Numbered from the stretch's first letter, positions 1 through 11,075 are shown. The stretch: DNA of 64,000 nt from Ochromonas danica (GCA_015146655.1 VKHL01000064.1:94216-158215), one strand, 5' to 3'. Numbers and translations: made by a program. The notes: generated from the letters alone by a model not told the origin.

Positions 1-438
1 GGGGAAAGAGACTGACTGTCTACTACTGTACGAGGACAGGAGGAGGGACTGTAGAGAAGAGGTACTAGTAGGCAATATACGATAACTCATATGGTGTACA
101 TGTACAGCAATGCTTCATGCTAGCTACTACAACACAAGAACAACTGTATCATGGACATACTACCAGGGTATACAGTAGATACCACTTAACATACTATCAT
201 CACCACTTAACATACGAATAAAACTCGAAATATCTTATTATTGGGAGAAAGACTGAGAGAGAGGGAAAGAGAGAGAAAGAGGGGGAAAGAGAGGGAATAG
301 GAAATATCACGGATCAATAATATAGTAATAGGAAACAAGCACAAATAGAGCTGACAGAGTCAAGGACTGTCAGTCACTGTCACAGTATAGATAGAGAGAA
401 ATTAGAGAGAGATGACAACGTGGTAGTATAGAGAGCAA
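1..438. other. intergenic, window left edge
   Basis: No gene is recognised here. The stretch lies downstream of the TPR gene that ends at 439. It holds a purine-rich GA tract at about 245-297 and AT-rich sequence. It is probably 3' flank of the TPR gene. Confidence 0.5.
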
Positions 439-2697
439 CTATTTCATGGAATTCATTGGACTGCTTGGAGCGGTAGTCTTCATTTTTGACATCCTTCCTC
501 CTCCACCACCTCCTACTGCAATATCACTCTCAAAAAACTTCATCTTACTCTTATTACCACTACCACCACCAACACTACGAGTAGTAGCAGGAGTAGAAGG
601 AGAGGTAGTAGCACAAACACCAGCACTGGCAGTACTCTGTTGACTACGTTGTAGATAGAGTGCAGCAAGGTTATTCATCACCTCTACTGTCTCTGGATGA
701 TTCTCTCCATCTACCATACGTCTCTTAGCAAGACAAGCTGTAAATAACATCTCAGCACTATTGAAATCACCTAATTGAAAGCAACAGACTGCTAAGTTAT
801 TCATCGCGGATAAGGTACGATGGTGATATTCACCATGTATACGTCTAACAATAGTAAGACATTTCATAAAGATGGGATAAGCTTGATCACATCGATGTAA
901 TCGTACATAAAGTGAAGCTAAATGATTCATAAAGGATAATGTTTCAGGATGATCTTCACCTAAGACTCGATTTGCTTGTTCAATATAATCAATTAATAAC
1001 TTCTCAACTTCATATGATTTACCTTGTATCAGATAACAACTAATTAAAGCATGTTGGAATGAGATGATTTTAGGATGATCTTTGCCTAATCTTTCTAAAT
1101 GATGATGTAGACAATCCAATAAAATCTCTTCTGCTTCTTTATGTCTTCCTTGTTGACTATATAAGCTAGCTAATAACTCCATTATCTCTAAACAAGACTC
1201 ATGATCACTTTCACGACATTCTGCTAAAGCTTCTAATAATAAGACTTCACTTTGATGATAACGACAACGTGATAGACATAACTTAACGACTTGAATCGTT
1301 ACTGAGAGTTTTAAAGCAGTAGGGATGACATCAAATTCATCTTGACTACGTCGTAAACATTTCAAATAAAGCCCTTCTGTAATCTCTGCTAATTCTTGTT
1401 GTCCTTCTTGTTCATAACAATTAGCTAAGAGATGCATAAGATGTAAAGTAAAAACATGTTTTAATCCTAATTGATTCTTACTCATCATTAAAGCATCAAA
1501 ATAGATTGTTTCAGCATGAGATAAAGCTTCTTCTTTCATATAGAACGCAGCTAACGTCTTCATCAGATGTAAATATTGTAAAGGTTGCTTATTTTTGAGA
1601 GAGGGAGAGACCTTCTCTATGACAGCACATATCCATTTCCTCATCGTTGATAAGATCAAATGATCTAATCCTTGGAAACCAATGCGATCTTCAATCAGGT
1701 TTAATATCATCTCACGATCTTCAAAGGAAGAAGCTTCAGAGAGGATGGAGTCAATAGAAGAATGACGAGAGGAAGAGGATAGAAAGATAGGGTCATCACT
1801 TGCAAGGTTATCAATGAGAGCTACTTCATCTTCGCGAGTACAAGCAAAGGATATCTTGGAGTTCTTACGTGAGGTAGTTATGTCATTATTATCATTACTA
1901 TTACTACCTCCACCACTGTTAGCGGGATGATCACTATTGGGTTGTTGTAGGGTGAGGAAGATCTCCCAGAGACACCAAGTGCGAGATAAGCATAAGGGTT
2001 TATTGGTCCAACGATTGCATACAGTAGTGGTAGTGGTAGCAGCAGCACTACCACCTGAGGAAGGAGAGGTGTTAGTGATAGCAGTAGTAGTAGGGGGAGT
2101 AGCAGGGGCGGGGGAGGAATAAAGTATAACCAAGGTATTTCCTATGGTATTAACTACTTTCTCTATTCTCTCCACATAACTCCCATAATATCCACCTGAA
2201 AGATGATGTTGATTGACACTAAAGATATCAATCCAGACATAGATGCGTTGTTTCGCTTCCCCCTCACCATGATAATAGTGTGACAAACTGTCAATAAGAG
2301 AGAGGAAAGGAGCCTGCCAACAGTGGGAGACATAGACAGTGGCCATCCCTACCATCTTATTACCTTTCTTTTTCTGACTAGTACTAGTACTAGTACTAGT
2401 GCGAAGAAGGTAGTCACAATAAGAAGATCGATCTTCCTTCGTGATAGGTTTAATAAATCTCTCTACCACCTCTTGGGTAGTGAGTCCTAGGAATTGTTCT
2501 CGTCCACCACAAGTTAAGAAGAAATTATCATAATCAGCTAAGCAGATTCCAAAGAGAGAAATTCCACCACCTGCTGAAGGAGAGACTGCTACTTCTACCA
2601 CAGAGGAGGAAGTTGTCTTCTCATCACTAGGAATAAAATTATTATTTTTATTTCTAGTGCTCCCTTCACTCTCTACAATAGAGACAGAAGATCCCAT
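439..2697 (-). CDS. TPR-repeat protein, kinesin-light-chain-like repeats
   Basis: Single-exon gene of 752 residues; ATG at 2697, TAG at 439. Residues about 1-45 are low complexity. Residues about 115-340 form a globular region with VSHCWQAPF and, further on, WIDIFSVNQH. I know this W-x-D-x-F-x-x-x-Q pattern only as a recurring N-terminal module of algal and oomycete TPR proteins; a TIR-like fold is possible but not shown. From about 370 to 690 there are tandem 42-residue TPRs with the kinesin-light-chain signature (LGEDHPETLSFMNHLASLY, HRTLSAMNNLAVCCFQLGD). The C-terminus is Ser/Thr/Gly-rich. The protein is probably a cytosolic scaffold; partner and process are unknown. It is divergent from the transporter gene at 2936, with 238 bp between the two starts. 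Confidence 0.75.
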   Translation of the reverse strand: MGSSVSIVESEGSTRNKNNNFIPSDEKTTSSSVVEVAVSPSAGGGISLFGICLADYDNFFLTCGGREQFLGLTTQEVVERFIKPITKEDRSSYCDYLLRTSTSTSTSQKKKGNKMVGMATVYVSHCWQAPFLSLIDSLSHYYHGEGEAKQRIYVWIDIFSVNQHHLSGGYYGSYVERIEKVVNTIGNTLVILYSSPAPATPPTTTAITNTSPSSGGSAAATTTTTVCNRWTNKPLCLSRTWCLWEIFLTLQQPNSDHPANSGGGSNSNDNNDITTSRKNSKISFACTREDEVALIDNLASDDPIFLSSSSRHSSIDSILSEASSFEDREMILNLIEDRIGFQGLDHLILSTMRKWICAVIEKVSPSLKNKQPLQYLHLMKTLAAFYMKEEALSHAETIYFDALMMSKNQLGLKHVFTLHLMHLLANCYEQEGQQELAEITEGLYLKCLRRSQDEFDVIPTALKLSVTIQVVKLCLSRCRYHQSEVLLLEALAECRESDHESCLEIMELLASLYSQQGRHKEAEEILLDCLHHHLERLGKDHPKIISFQHALISCYLIQGKSYEVEKLLIDYIEQANRVLGEDHPETLSFMNHLASLYVRLHRCDQAYPIFMKCLTIVRRIHGEYHHRTLSAMNNLAVCCFQLGDFNSAEMLFTACLAKRRMVDGENHPETVEVMNNLAALYLQRSQQSTASAGVCATTSPSTPATTRSVGGGSGNKSKMKFFESDIAVGGGGGGRMSKMKTTAPSSPMNSMK
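2377..2402. repeat. (CTAGTA)n hexamer repeat in coding sequence
   Basis: About four copies of a hexamer inside the TPR gene. On the coding strand they read as a Thr-Ser run (about residues 99-106), the kind of in-frame simple repeat that is common in this window. Confidence 0.8.
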
Positions 2698-2935
2698 AAT
2701 GATAATAATAGAAGTGATGAAATATGGGTGATCTATTTATTTATTGATTTATTCAATTCAGTTACTGTTCTGTCTTCTGTCTGTCCCAGTGCTTGCAGCA
2801 GCAACCAAGGACTTCTGTTACCGTTGAACCAGGCATTCCATTCCGTTGGAAGAGAAAGAAACGCGATTTTTCCCAAGCACGCATCGTAATAATGAACTTT
2901 TATGAACTTGGATTGGACAAAGTATTTTGTGAAAG

Positions 2936-4445
2936 ATGCGAAGTTTTCAGTTTCTATGTCTGTTATTGGGAGGATGGTGTCTCTGCTATTCCCCTCTCTT
3001 CTCTCTGTCACCTTCCTCATGCTGTCAGGCATGGCGTCATAATCATATTCCAAATCAGAGGAGAGGGTCACTATCCTCTAGGAACCAACTACTTGGAACC
3101 ATCCACCAAGGCATGAGGACAACCACTATCTCAATTCCTATAACTAGTACAGCATTCCTACCAGTTTCGAATAGAATGAATGCTCTCTATGCTGATGCTA
3201 ATAGATCACCCGAAGTGGATATGGACAGCAATAGTCAAAGCGGACAATCTTTCACATCCCCACCAATTCCTTTCAATCTTGCCTTTCTTTTACTGAACGG
3301 TGTTGCAGTCTTATGGGGTAGTCAACATGTGGTAATCAAATCAGCTGTGGAGTCATTTCCTGCCACTTCTCTATTAAACTTTTGGCGCTTTTCTTTATCT
3401 TCTCTTCTATTTGCCTATCCAGCACTCTCAGCTCTTCTTCTTAAGGCCAATAGTGGAGACTCCAAATCCAACAAAAATGAACTTCTTCTAGCTGGAGCAG
3501 AGTTAGGACTATATACATTTCTTGGATTTGCTTTCCAAGCAATTGGTTTGGAAACAACAACAGCTTCTCGAAGTGCTTTCTTATTATATCTAAATGTCAA
3601 GATTGTTCCTTTTCTAGCTGCTGCATTGTTCTCAAAGAAGATTCCTGGAAGTACTTGGTTATCAGCATTGATGGCGTTTAGTGGAACCTGCTTGTTGTCC
3701 ACTGATGGAGGACCTATTAACGTGGGTGATGCTTGGTGTATTGTAGCTGCTGTTGCATCTGCATTGTTTATTTTAAGATTAGAATCATTCGCTTCAAAGT
3801 TTGATGCAGCACAATTGAATGGGATATCCTTTTTAACGGGTAGGGAAGAACCAATCGTTGACTATTCTCGTGGTTATAAAGTTCTTGATGATGTTAACAG
3901 TTGCTGGGCTATGTGGAGCATGGGTTGTATGCGACCTTTACTCTGGCAATCTTTCTTCCTCTGAGGTACTAGTTTTCCCCACGTTTACAACATTCTGACA
4001 TATTTTATCCTCGATGATGATGAACATTAGATTCTGGAGCCTTTGCTGAAAAGTCCACTATCTATTGTATATTTGGGATGGATTACTACAGCACTATGCA
4101 ACTTTCTGCAGGTCTAATTTCTATTTAATACAACGTACTTTTTAATGTTCTATTTTTTAAGAACTAATGTTCCACCATTTATAGACGATTGGCCAAAGAT
4201 CAATTCCCGCAGAGAAGGCAGCAATCATTTATTCTATGGATCCTGTCTATGGCGGTTAGATTCTTGCAATTTCTTTCATTTTCATGTTGAGGAATTTTAT
4301 TTGATGCTCTGACTGTTGCTCATTAGCCGTATTCTCTCGCTTAGTGTTGGGTGAAGAATTGGGAATGCAAGGGCTAATAGGAGCTGGTCTAATTATGCTA
4401 GGGGTATGGGTTAGCAATCGTGCAGTCAAAATAGAGGAGAAGTAA
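2936..4445 (+). CDS. EamA-type (DMT superfamily) membrane transporter, probably plastid-directed
   Basis: Five exons by splice consensus: 2936-3839, 3901-3965, 4031-4111, 4185-4254 and 4327-4445; 412 residues. The core from about residue 110 is an EamA domain with many hydrophobic helices: AVLWGSQHVVIKSA near the start, then TTTASRSAFLLYLNVKIVP, and in the last exons AIIYSMDPVYGAVFSRLVLGEELG followed by a final helix. This is the two-repeat, ten-helix architecture of drug/metabolite transporters. The N-terminus is uncertain: starting at 2936 gives a hydrophobic leader; a later ATG at 3114 gives ITSTAFLPVS, reminiscent of ochrophyte transit signals. The substrate cannot be told. The first intron (61 nt) contains no in-frame stop, so retention would extend the frame only to 3964. 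It converges on the RUS gene that ends at 4619. Confidence 0.85.
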
Positions 4446-4618
4446 TGGCGAAGACCAGGACAAGCGAGAATAGCGCTGCTAGTGCAACAGCTCCTCAAAC
4501 GAAGCATTATTTTGTTAGATTAAATCTAGTTTAGGTCTGTGAAACAGATTCTTCAGTGCAAAGTTATACAAACATCATAAGTATGATGTTTCAAAGTAAG
4601 CACAGCAAAGCTCCTACT

Positions 4619-6787
4619 TTAGGAAGAAGTCGAGATACGAGCAAGGCGAGGCTCCAAAAGACCCACAGCAACCACCCAATAATTCAATTCTTCTTCTCTA
4701 CTACCTTGTCTACCACGCCCACTCTGGAGATGCCCATGTCCATCATTTTCTCCCATCAGCAGTTGGTCAATGATGACTTCTCCAACAGTGGTAGATTTCA
4801 TAGCATCACTAGAAGATGCCACAAGCTGATTATGATTCACAATTACTCCACGGCATGCTAATAACAAGACACAATTCAATCAGTATTCTATCGTATAAAA
4901 TCATCGTCACAATCTAATAAGCAGAACATAATGCTTACCTCTGTTCATAGCTTCAAAGGAAGCTTGAATGATATCCAATCTGAGGGTATCTGACTCTGTC
5001 ACAGATGTTGCAGGAAGATCTTTCCCCCCTTGTAACCAAGATGGCAATGGACTACCCAATAGCTTCTTCTCTGAAGAATAATATCCTTCCTCATGAAGCA
5101 ATCTTCTTGCAATATAAGCATGACAATGAGCTAAGAGCAGATCTCTCTTGCTTGCAGTGGATTTGAATAGAATATGTACTTTAGCTGAGGTCTTGTCAAG
5201 TGAAGAAGGAGTGGTAACAACCAACAGGTAATGCTCCTTCTTAAAAGCTTTATTAATCGTCTCAAACATTGATTGATCAAGAAAGACATTATTGATATCA
5301 TCTCCAATGATTACCTTTGGTAAAGCCAACTCTTCTTCTGTTGTGCCCAAATAAATCTCTTTATACTTTCTTAATGCACTAGGAGATAAGATTGAATCTA
5401 ATTGAATACTTTCTCTTTGTGATGATGATGATGAAGAATGAAGATTCTTATGAAAGACTGCATTTAATGATTGACCAAAGATATGATCTAATCGACAAAG
5501 ATTCAATGTGTTTAAAGTGACATGAGTTAAGGATTGGTATTGACACCATAAACTAACGGAAGAAAGAGAACTAAAGGCAAGGAAGTAATTCCAAAACTCC
5601 TTTCCTGCCATCACAGCTACCTCTCCTTCTCCTCCTCCTCCACCTCCTGCCATCGAACCTATCCAATAACTCACAGCTAATCCTAATCCTGTTCCACATG
5701 TGGACGATAAGATATTTTGTGATGCTGTCTTGGCTGTGATATCTGCTAGATTATATTCTTTCGCAAAGGAAATATGAATTGCAGCACGAGATGCACTTGT
5801 TGCTAAAGCTGCAATATTCTTACCAAAGTTAGCCAATGATGCAATGGGTAAGAAGTAACCTGGAAATAAAGGAGTCATTAACTCTAATAGACAAGAGAGT
5901 TCTAATGAGATAGCAGCAAGAAACCTCCATCGTTTTGGCTCAGAATCAAAACGAGTATTAACCAAACTAGCAAACCAAATCCCTCCTAATTGTCCTAAAC
6001 CATCTTTTAATACCCAATTCAAGGTAGCAGCTAAAGGTAACATTCCTTGTCCTATACCAATCGCTGATAGTAATGATTGCATGGAAAGGATACTAGCAGC
6101 AGAAGAGAATAAAGCAGAAGTCATTTGCCAGGTAACATAGTCAGAATATCCTTTTGAGACACTTTGAGGGTAGTTCTTTGGGTAGAGGTAATGAAAGAGA
6201 TTATTCCATGAAATGGTCAGATAATGCTGAAGACTGGTGGGAGCGGATGCTGAAGAAGAAGAAGAAGTTAGGCGAACTATACCACTGCTACCACTACCAC
6301 TACCTGCAGTAGAGGGACTAGGAGGTGTAGAGGTAGCAGGAGTGCAACTACCTGAGGATGAGATATGAGAAGGGTGGCCTTCTTCTCTCTTCTGATTGGT
6401 GGTATTTGGATGAGAAGAAGGGGTATTAGGGTTGAAGGTGAACTCTTGGTACTTGTTCTCTGACAACATCTGACGAATCACAATAGTCTTCTTCCCATCC
6501 TGCTCTGAACCACGACTGCGACCACTGAGACTTGAAAGACAAGCTTTCCATAGTTTTCTCTGACTCTGACTAGAGACCCAATTTCTTCTGATCAGCATGA
6601 GGTCTCTGGGAGAATGCAAAGCGAGCAATGATGATTGACGAAAGCCACTGAGCGGCCATGGATGGATTCCATGGATTCCATCTCCTATCCTCTTTTTCAT
6701 TTGAGTAATGCTGTCTTCCGCAAAAGTTCTAGCATTTACACATACAGCAGAGCAGAGGTAGTAACTACAGTGTATGGCTGTGTTCAT
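4619..6787 (-). CDS. RUS family (DUF647) protein
   Basis: Two exons, 6787-4939 and 4857-4619, joined by a GTAAGC...TTAG intron; 695 residues. Residues about 205-400 carry the RUS/DUF647 core: SKGYSDYVTWQ, then the strongly conserved stretch around LNWVLKDGLGQLGGI, then PIASLANFGKNIA, and NLADITAKTASQNI. Plant RUS1/RUS2 act in UV-B signalling and vitamin B6-linked root development, partly at the plastid; the molecular activity is not established. The N-terminal ~190 residues are Ser/Thr-rich and unlike other members. The C-terminal ~300 residues include a region with alternating charge typical of the family tail. The upstream edge carries a perfect hairpin (6792-6849) directly before the ATG. 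Family membership is firm; the role here is inference. Confidence 0.88.
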
Positions 6788-6791
6788 AACA

Positions 6792-6849
6792 CCTCAAACC
6801 AGTTCACTACCTTGACTTAACTTAGCCGAGGTAGTGAACTGGTTCGAGG
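6792..6849. promoter_or_regulatory. 58-bp inverted repeat just upstream of the RUS start codon
   Basis: Two 21-nt arms (6792-6812 and 6829-6849) pair with one mismatch around a 16-nt loop that contains CTTAACTTAG. The near arm ends four bases before the ATG of the minus-strand RUS gene, so the element is either a palindromic promoter site or a stem-loop at the end of the 5' UTR. Confidence 0.75.
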
Positions 6850-7558
6850 AGGGTAGCTTGATGACGCGGGGTAGTCTGGGGGTCTTCCAAGTGGGTGGAG
6901 TCTTCCTCGGTGTGTTCCCCTGAAACAAAATAGATAGAGAAGTGGGAGGAACAATAAGTTCCCACGAGAGACAAAGCCTTGATCAGTCAGTCAGTCTCTC
7001 CCTCACCAGACAGACCGATCCATTCGTACTATGGTGCGGAAGGGTCGCATCTAAACAAGAAGAACAATATAAGAAAGAGCTACAGTAGTCCCTCGCTGAA
7101 AGACAGTGGTTCTCTCAGACCTGCAGTAGCTTGGAAGCTACCCACTCGCTGTATGTAGTGCTGTGGTATATAGACACACTTCACTTCTTCCATACAGCAG
7201 ATATAGTGAACACACTAATTATAACAGATGTAGTCTAGTGAAGGTTGGTAGAGAATGGGAGAGAAGATCTAGTCTAGTCTAATGAGGATCTTAATAAAGA
7301 TGTCGTACTATGGCTAGTTATTGAAGAATAGCTATTACTACTACTAGTAGTATGAGATAGTGTGTTAGTGTCTGCGTGTGTGTGTGTGCTACTATATTTA
7401 GATCACTAGCACTGAGTCAAGGAGATAGCTTTGCAAAAGAGAATACCATTAGCTCTGTTACACCACCCACCATAACAACATCATTATCATTATCACTATA
7501 CACCCTCTCCTCCTCCTCCTCCTCCACCACCACCATCATAGAGTCTACAACTACCACC
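6850..7558. other. intergenic between RUS promoter and YceD-like gene
   Basis: No gene recognised. Contains ACTACTAGTAG-type repeats and a short TG run near 7374-7388. It is the upstream flank of the RUS gene and the downstream flank of the YceD-like gene. Confidence 0.5.
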
Positions 7559-8134
7559 CTATAACTCCATAGCAAGATATTGTGAAGCAATCTCTCCAAT
7601 ATCAATATTACCTTGACTATCCACTTCTTCATCACAATCATGTTCTACCTCTTCCTCCTCCTCCCCCTCCCCCTCTCCTCCTCCTCTACCATTATACACT
7701 GTTGAATCAAACTTTACTTTAATCACCTCATCTTCTTGAATCATCTCAGCTGACATATGTGCTTCAATAGTTCCTTCTATAAACAAGGTAGTACGCTGTA
7801 AGTCTTGCCATCCCACAGTGACATTAGCAGAGAAGTGAGACAAGCCTGAGAGGTCTAGGCGATGGGCTAGAGCCTGGCGTTCTGACTCTTTAGCTAGAAT
7901 ACGACAGAGAACAGGTCGTTTTAAAGGGATTTGAGCAATGTTAAGAGGTCGAGAGAATTCTGGTTTGGGTAGGTTGGAGGAGGAGGAGGAGGAGGAGGAC
8001 TTCTTGGCTAGCAAGGTAGTGGTAGTGGAAGTCAAGGGGTACCTGCTATGAGAAGAGAAGGCAATCCATGAATTAATAGGAGGTAGTAGCAAGCAAAGTA
8101 ATAAGAGAGGGAGAACAAGACCAGAGTATTGCAT
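7559..8134 (-). CDS. YceD/DUF177-like protein, plastid-targeted (23S rRNA accumulation)
   Basis: Single exon of 191 residues from the ATG at 8134; an in-frame ATG at 8167 would add 11 residues, but the second gives the better signal peptide. The order is a hydrophobic leader (LVLPLLLLCLLLPP), then INSWIAFSS, a phenylalanine context like ochrophyte plastid signals, a poly-Ser stretch, and the YceD core: RPLNIAQIPLKRPVLCRI, then ALAHRLDLSGLSHFSANVTV. The YceD end motif DIGEIASQYLAMEL closes the protein. Bacterial YceD and its plastid homologues are needed for large-subunit rRNA accumulation. An acidic low-complexity insert (EGEGEEEEEVE) interrupts the second half, and the usual extension after the final motif is absent. 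It is head-to-head with the dynein light chain gene, 196 bp apart. Confidence 0.8.
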   Translation of the reverse strand: MQYSGLVLPLLLLCLLLPPINSWIAFSSHSRYPLTSTTTTLLAKKSSSSSSSSNLPKPEFSRPLNIAQIPLKRPVLCRILAKESERQALAHRLDLSGLSHFSANVTVGWQDLQRTTLFIEGTIEAHMSAEMIQEDEVIKVKFDSTVYNGRGGGEGEGEEEEEVEHDCDEEVDSQGNIDIGEIASQYLAMEL

Positions 8135-8330
8135 GTTGTTGTCAAATGAAGTGAATGAACACCACAAGGCAGACAGGTCATTCCATGGAATACTACATGG
8201 AATTATGTAATTACTTAGCTGTGGCAGTTACCCTTTCTGAGTTTGATTGATTTGATAATAATAAACAGACTATTCAATTATTATTATTATTCATTTGTCA
8301 ATTAATTGAAGAAGGAAAGTTCAAGACAAG

Positions 8331-9055
8331 ATGGCGGTAAGTCTATTTAACTAGTATATTAATTATTTATTTCCTATTTATTCTCATTCACTGTCATTGT
8401 CATTGTCATTGTCATTGTCATTGTCATTGTCATTGTCATTGTCACTGTTGCTCTCACTCACTCATACAGGCAGCAACAAGTGGGAATGAAGTGGATGACA
8501 CTATACGAGAACTGAAAAAGATCACTGGATTCACTTCCTATCTTGTACTGAATAACGATGGTATCTTTCAGTTTTCATGCCTTCTCTTTTTCCAGTTTTC
8601 AGTTTTCAGTTTTCATTGTTGTTTCTTCAATATCTATGATATTCTAGGCATTGTGATTAAGTATGAGAACATGTCCTATAGAGTGGCTGTTCATCATGCT
8701 CATTTAATCCTATCTCTATGCTCTAAGGCAAGTAAGTACATTCGAGACCTCTTAGAGACACCTGATGTAAGTACCTACCACTACCACCTCCTTGTCACTA
8801 CCTCTTCCTCTTTCTCACACTACCTATGCTATGCTATGCTATGCTACACTATGCTATGTGATGGTGTCATCTCAGAATGAAGTGGAGTCCATCCGATTGA
8901 TCACCAAAGAGTATGAGATGATCGTAGCTCAACACGGTAACTTCACTCTGGTAGTGACTCACAGTAACTCCAAGGCTCATGTCAAGGTAGTGGTAGAGGG
9001 TGAGAAGAAAGAAGGAGAGGTAGTTGAGCAGAAGAAAGAAGTCGTGGCAGCATAA
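8331..9055 (+). CDS. DYNLRB: roadblock/LC7-type dynein light chain
   Basis: Four exons: 8331-8336, 8470-8560, 8648-8766 and 8876-9055; 131 residues. The first coding exon holds only ATG GCG. The joined protein shows the roadblock fold: DDTIRELKKITGFTSYLVLN, NNDGIVIKYENMSYRVAVHH, LILSLCSKASKYIRDLL, and ESIRLITKEYEMIVAQHGNF. It is slightly longer than the usual ~96-105 residues because of a Lys/Glu-rich tail. It would bind dynein intermediate chains in cytoplasmic or flagellar dynein. The first intron contains a (GTCATT)n array. The frame is kept across all three introns, which supports the model. Confidence 0.92.
8392..8445. repeat. (GTCATT)n hexamer array in intron 1 of the dynein light chain
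   Basis: About nine perfect copies of a hexanucleotide inside the 133-nt first intron. Confidence 0.9.
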
Positions 9056-9641
9056 GGAGTACTACCTTACTACTACCCTATCATTACTACTACCACACCT
9101 TCACTAGTCTTGTTGACTAACTAACCCCTCCCCCGCATCATAATAATAAATACAATAAATACATTCAATAATTCATAAATTAATAATTAAATAGTAAAAT
9201 AGAGACTGCAGGTGTTATCATTATTGTTATGAATTATGTTATCTCTGCTACTACTACAACAACAACTACTTCACATACCACTTCTTCTTCCTCTTCACTT
9301 CCTCATCTACTACCATATCATATATCATAATATAGTACGATATAGTATATAGTATGATATAGTATATAGTACGATATAGTATAGTGAGCGGTGTGGTAGC
9401 TCAGCCCTACCACTACCTCTACTACCACCAAACCTAAGACAGACTAGCTACAACACTGGCTGGCTACGAGGCAAATCTCTCCATGGGGACACTCCACGCA
9501 CTTCTTCTATCTCCCATAATCCTAATAGACAGTCAGTCCCTCCTTTCCCCCTCCCCCTTGCCTTGTAACATCGTGATGATGTCAGCAAGAACCAATTGAC
9601 AGAGCCCTGAGAGAAAGGGTCAGTGGGGTAGTAATGGTGGT
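9056..9641. other. intergenic between converging dynein light chain and WASHC3 genes
   Basis: No gene seen. AT-rich 3' flank with an imperfect repeat of ATAGTATATAGTACGAT-type units at about 9311-9382 and several poly-A-signal-like AATAAA stretches near 9147-9180, suitable for 3' end formation of the dynein light chain gene. Confidence 0.5.
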
Positions 9642-10222
9642 CTAGAAGGAGGCAGCAATGCGTTCAATGACCGCACCATCTAACCCTGCGGCTACTGCCT
9701 TTTGTTGAACTACCATGAAGGGTACACCTACTTTCAACATCTTCTCAAAGGACTTATACTCCTCTCCCCATGTTGATTCAGCAGAAGCAGGTGTTATCTC
9801 TGTACTACCACTGAGAGGTGGAGGAGGTGGAGGAGGTACACCACTACCAGGCTGTGAGGAGGAGGAGGAGGAGGCTGCTGCTGAAGGTTGGGCACCCGTC
9901 GTCTGACTTGAACTTGAACCTACTCCTGGCGGTGGTTGAACTTCTTCAAGCATAGGAACTGAATTCAGTTTAGCTTCGAAGACAGCCAGCAGTACTTCCA
10001 TCTCTGTTAACTTATGAGAGATCTTGGCAATCTTCTTCTCTACATTCTCTGAGAAAGAGTTTAAGAAGACAGAAGTAGTCACAAGGAAGTTATTCACTAA
10101 AGTTAATGTCTTCTCTATTGGTACAGGTTTGATCTAAAAACAATCAGAAATAAGAATAAGAAGAGAGAGAAGGAAAAGTATGAGAATATTGAGCTTACTT
10201 TAGATTTATCAACTCCACTCAT
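9642..10222 (-). CDS. WASHC3: WASH complex subunit 3 (CCDC53)
   Basis: Two exons, 10222-10199 (8 codons) and 10133-9642; 171 residues. After MSGVDKSK the second exon gives IKPVPIEKTLTLVNNFLVTT, then SVFLNSFSENVEKKIAKISH and LAVFEAKLNSVP, which follow the CCDC53 pattern (FLN.F...E.KL..L....L..LDAKL.S.P). A Pro/Ser linker precedes the conserved tail EYKSFEKMLKVGVPFMVVQQ. The human protein is 194 residues. The subunit sits in the WASH complex, which drives Arp2/3 actin nucleation on endosomes. It is divergent from the LYRM7-like gene across a promoter with repeated GTTAA words. Confidence 0.9.
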
Positions 10223-10339
10223 ATTGGATATTGATTGATCGAGTCTGTTTTGTATATAAAGAAGTGGACAGTCAAAGTGATATGAATATGAAGAGATCTC
10301 ATCATAGACAGACCAGAGCAAGAAGACACAAGGAGGATA

Positions 10340-10445
10340 TCGTGGGAAGTTAACCTTATTAAGTTAATGCTGCCGAAGAGTTGTTAAGTTAACAATAAGA
10401 GTTGTTAAATTAATGTGAAGTTAACACTTTCTTAAGTTAATGTCT
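10340..10445. promoter_or_regulatory. cluster of AAGTTAA words in the WASHC3/LYRM7-like shared promoter
   Basis: Between two head-to-head genes the words GGGAAGTTAAC, TTAAGTTAATG, GTTAAGTTAAC, GTTAAATTAATG, GAAGTTAAC and CTTAAGTTAATG occur within about 105 bp. GGGAAGTTAA also occurs three times upstream of the gene at 17075. A transcription-factor site is inferred, not proven. Confidence 0.55.
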
Positions 10446-10494
10446 CGTCCACTGCCCCCCAACAGAGTTGAAAAAGCAGAAAGAAAGAGAAGCA

Positions 10495-11075
10495 ATGACA
10501 ACAACAACGACTACAGGTTTAGCTCAATTTAGACGATTATTACGTAGTGTTCATTATGCCTTTGGTCAAGATAAAAAAGCTATTAAAATGGCTAAACTTC
10601 AACTACGTGATGAATTCTTCAAGCATAAGCATATTGTTGATCCTCATGTCTTGACAACTTTATATAAAGATGTAGATGATATTGATGAGATGTTAAGATA
10701 TCATATTGTACAAGGTCAAAAGAATCAGAAAGGTCATTATGGTAAGTACTGTAACTAAGTCATACTTGTAGGTCATAGGTCATATTTCACGGTCAGACTC
10801 ATTTTGTGGATTTATGAGTCGATTTATCGGGTCTCACTCATTCACTTACTCCTCCCTATATGTGATGTATTGTCTATTATGTTTGACTACTAGAGGTGAG
10901 CTTAAAACCAGAGCATAAGTTAACAATTGAAGCAGAACAAGATCGTAAACATGGTCCTGAACTAACTCCTATTGATCCTTCTTTCTTGGGTCAACAAGTG
11001 GTTAGTATGACCAAGGTCAAAGGAAATAAGACCCCTCTGAAGAATGTCGATGTCACGAAAGAGCGACAAGATTAG
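10495..11075 (+). CDS. LYR-motif complex III assembly factor, LYRM7/MZM1-like
   Basis: Two exons, 10495-10741 and 10894-11075; 142 residues from the ATG at 10495. An in-frame ATG at 10468 would add nine Lys/Glu-rich residues. The core reads LAQFRRLLRSVHYAFGQDKK, the LYR helix with the variant R-R-L-L, followed by IDEMLRYHIVQGQ. The VQG ending of the third helix is the MZM1/LYRM7 hallmark. Those proteins are matrix chaperones of the Rieske iron-sulfur subunit of respiratory complex III. The second exon supplies a charged tail longer than in yeast and human, so another LYR family member remains possible. Mitochondrial location is inferred. Confidence 0.8.

Noticed and set aside
6841-6910. GGTTCGA word suggesting a tRNA T-loop
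   Set aside because: It belongs to the hairpin arm; no acceptor stem, D-loop or anticodon arm can be drawn. No tRNA was found anywhere in the window.
8392-8445. CRISPR-like regular repeat
   Set aside because: It is a simple hexamer array without spacers in a eukaryotic intron.
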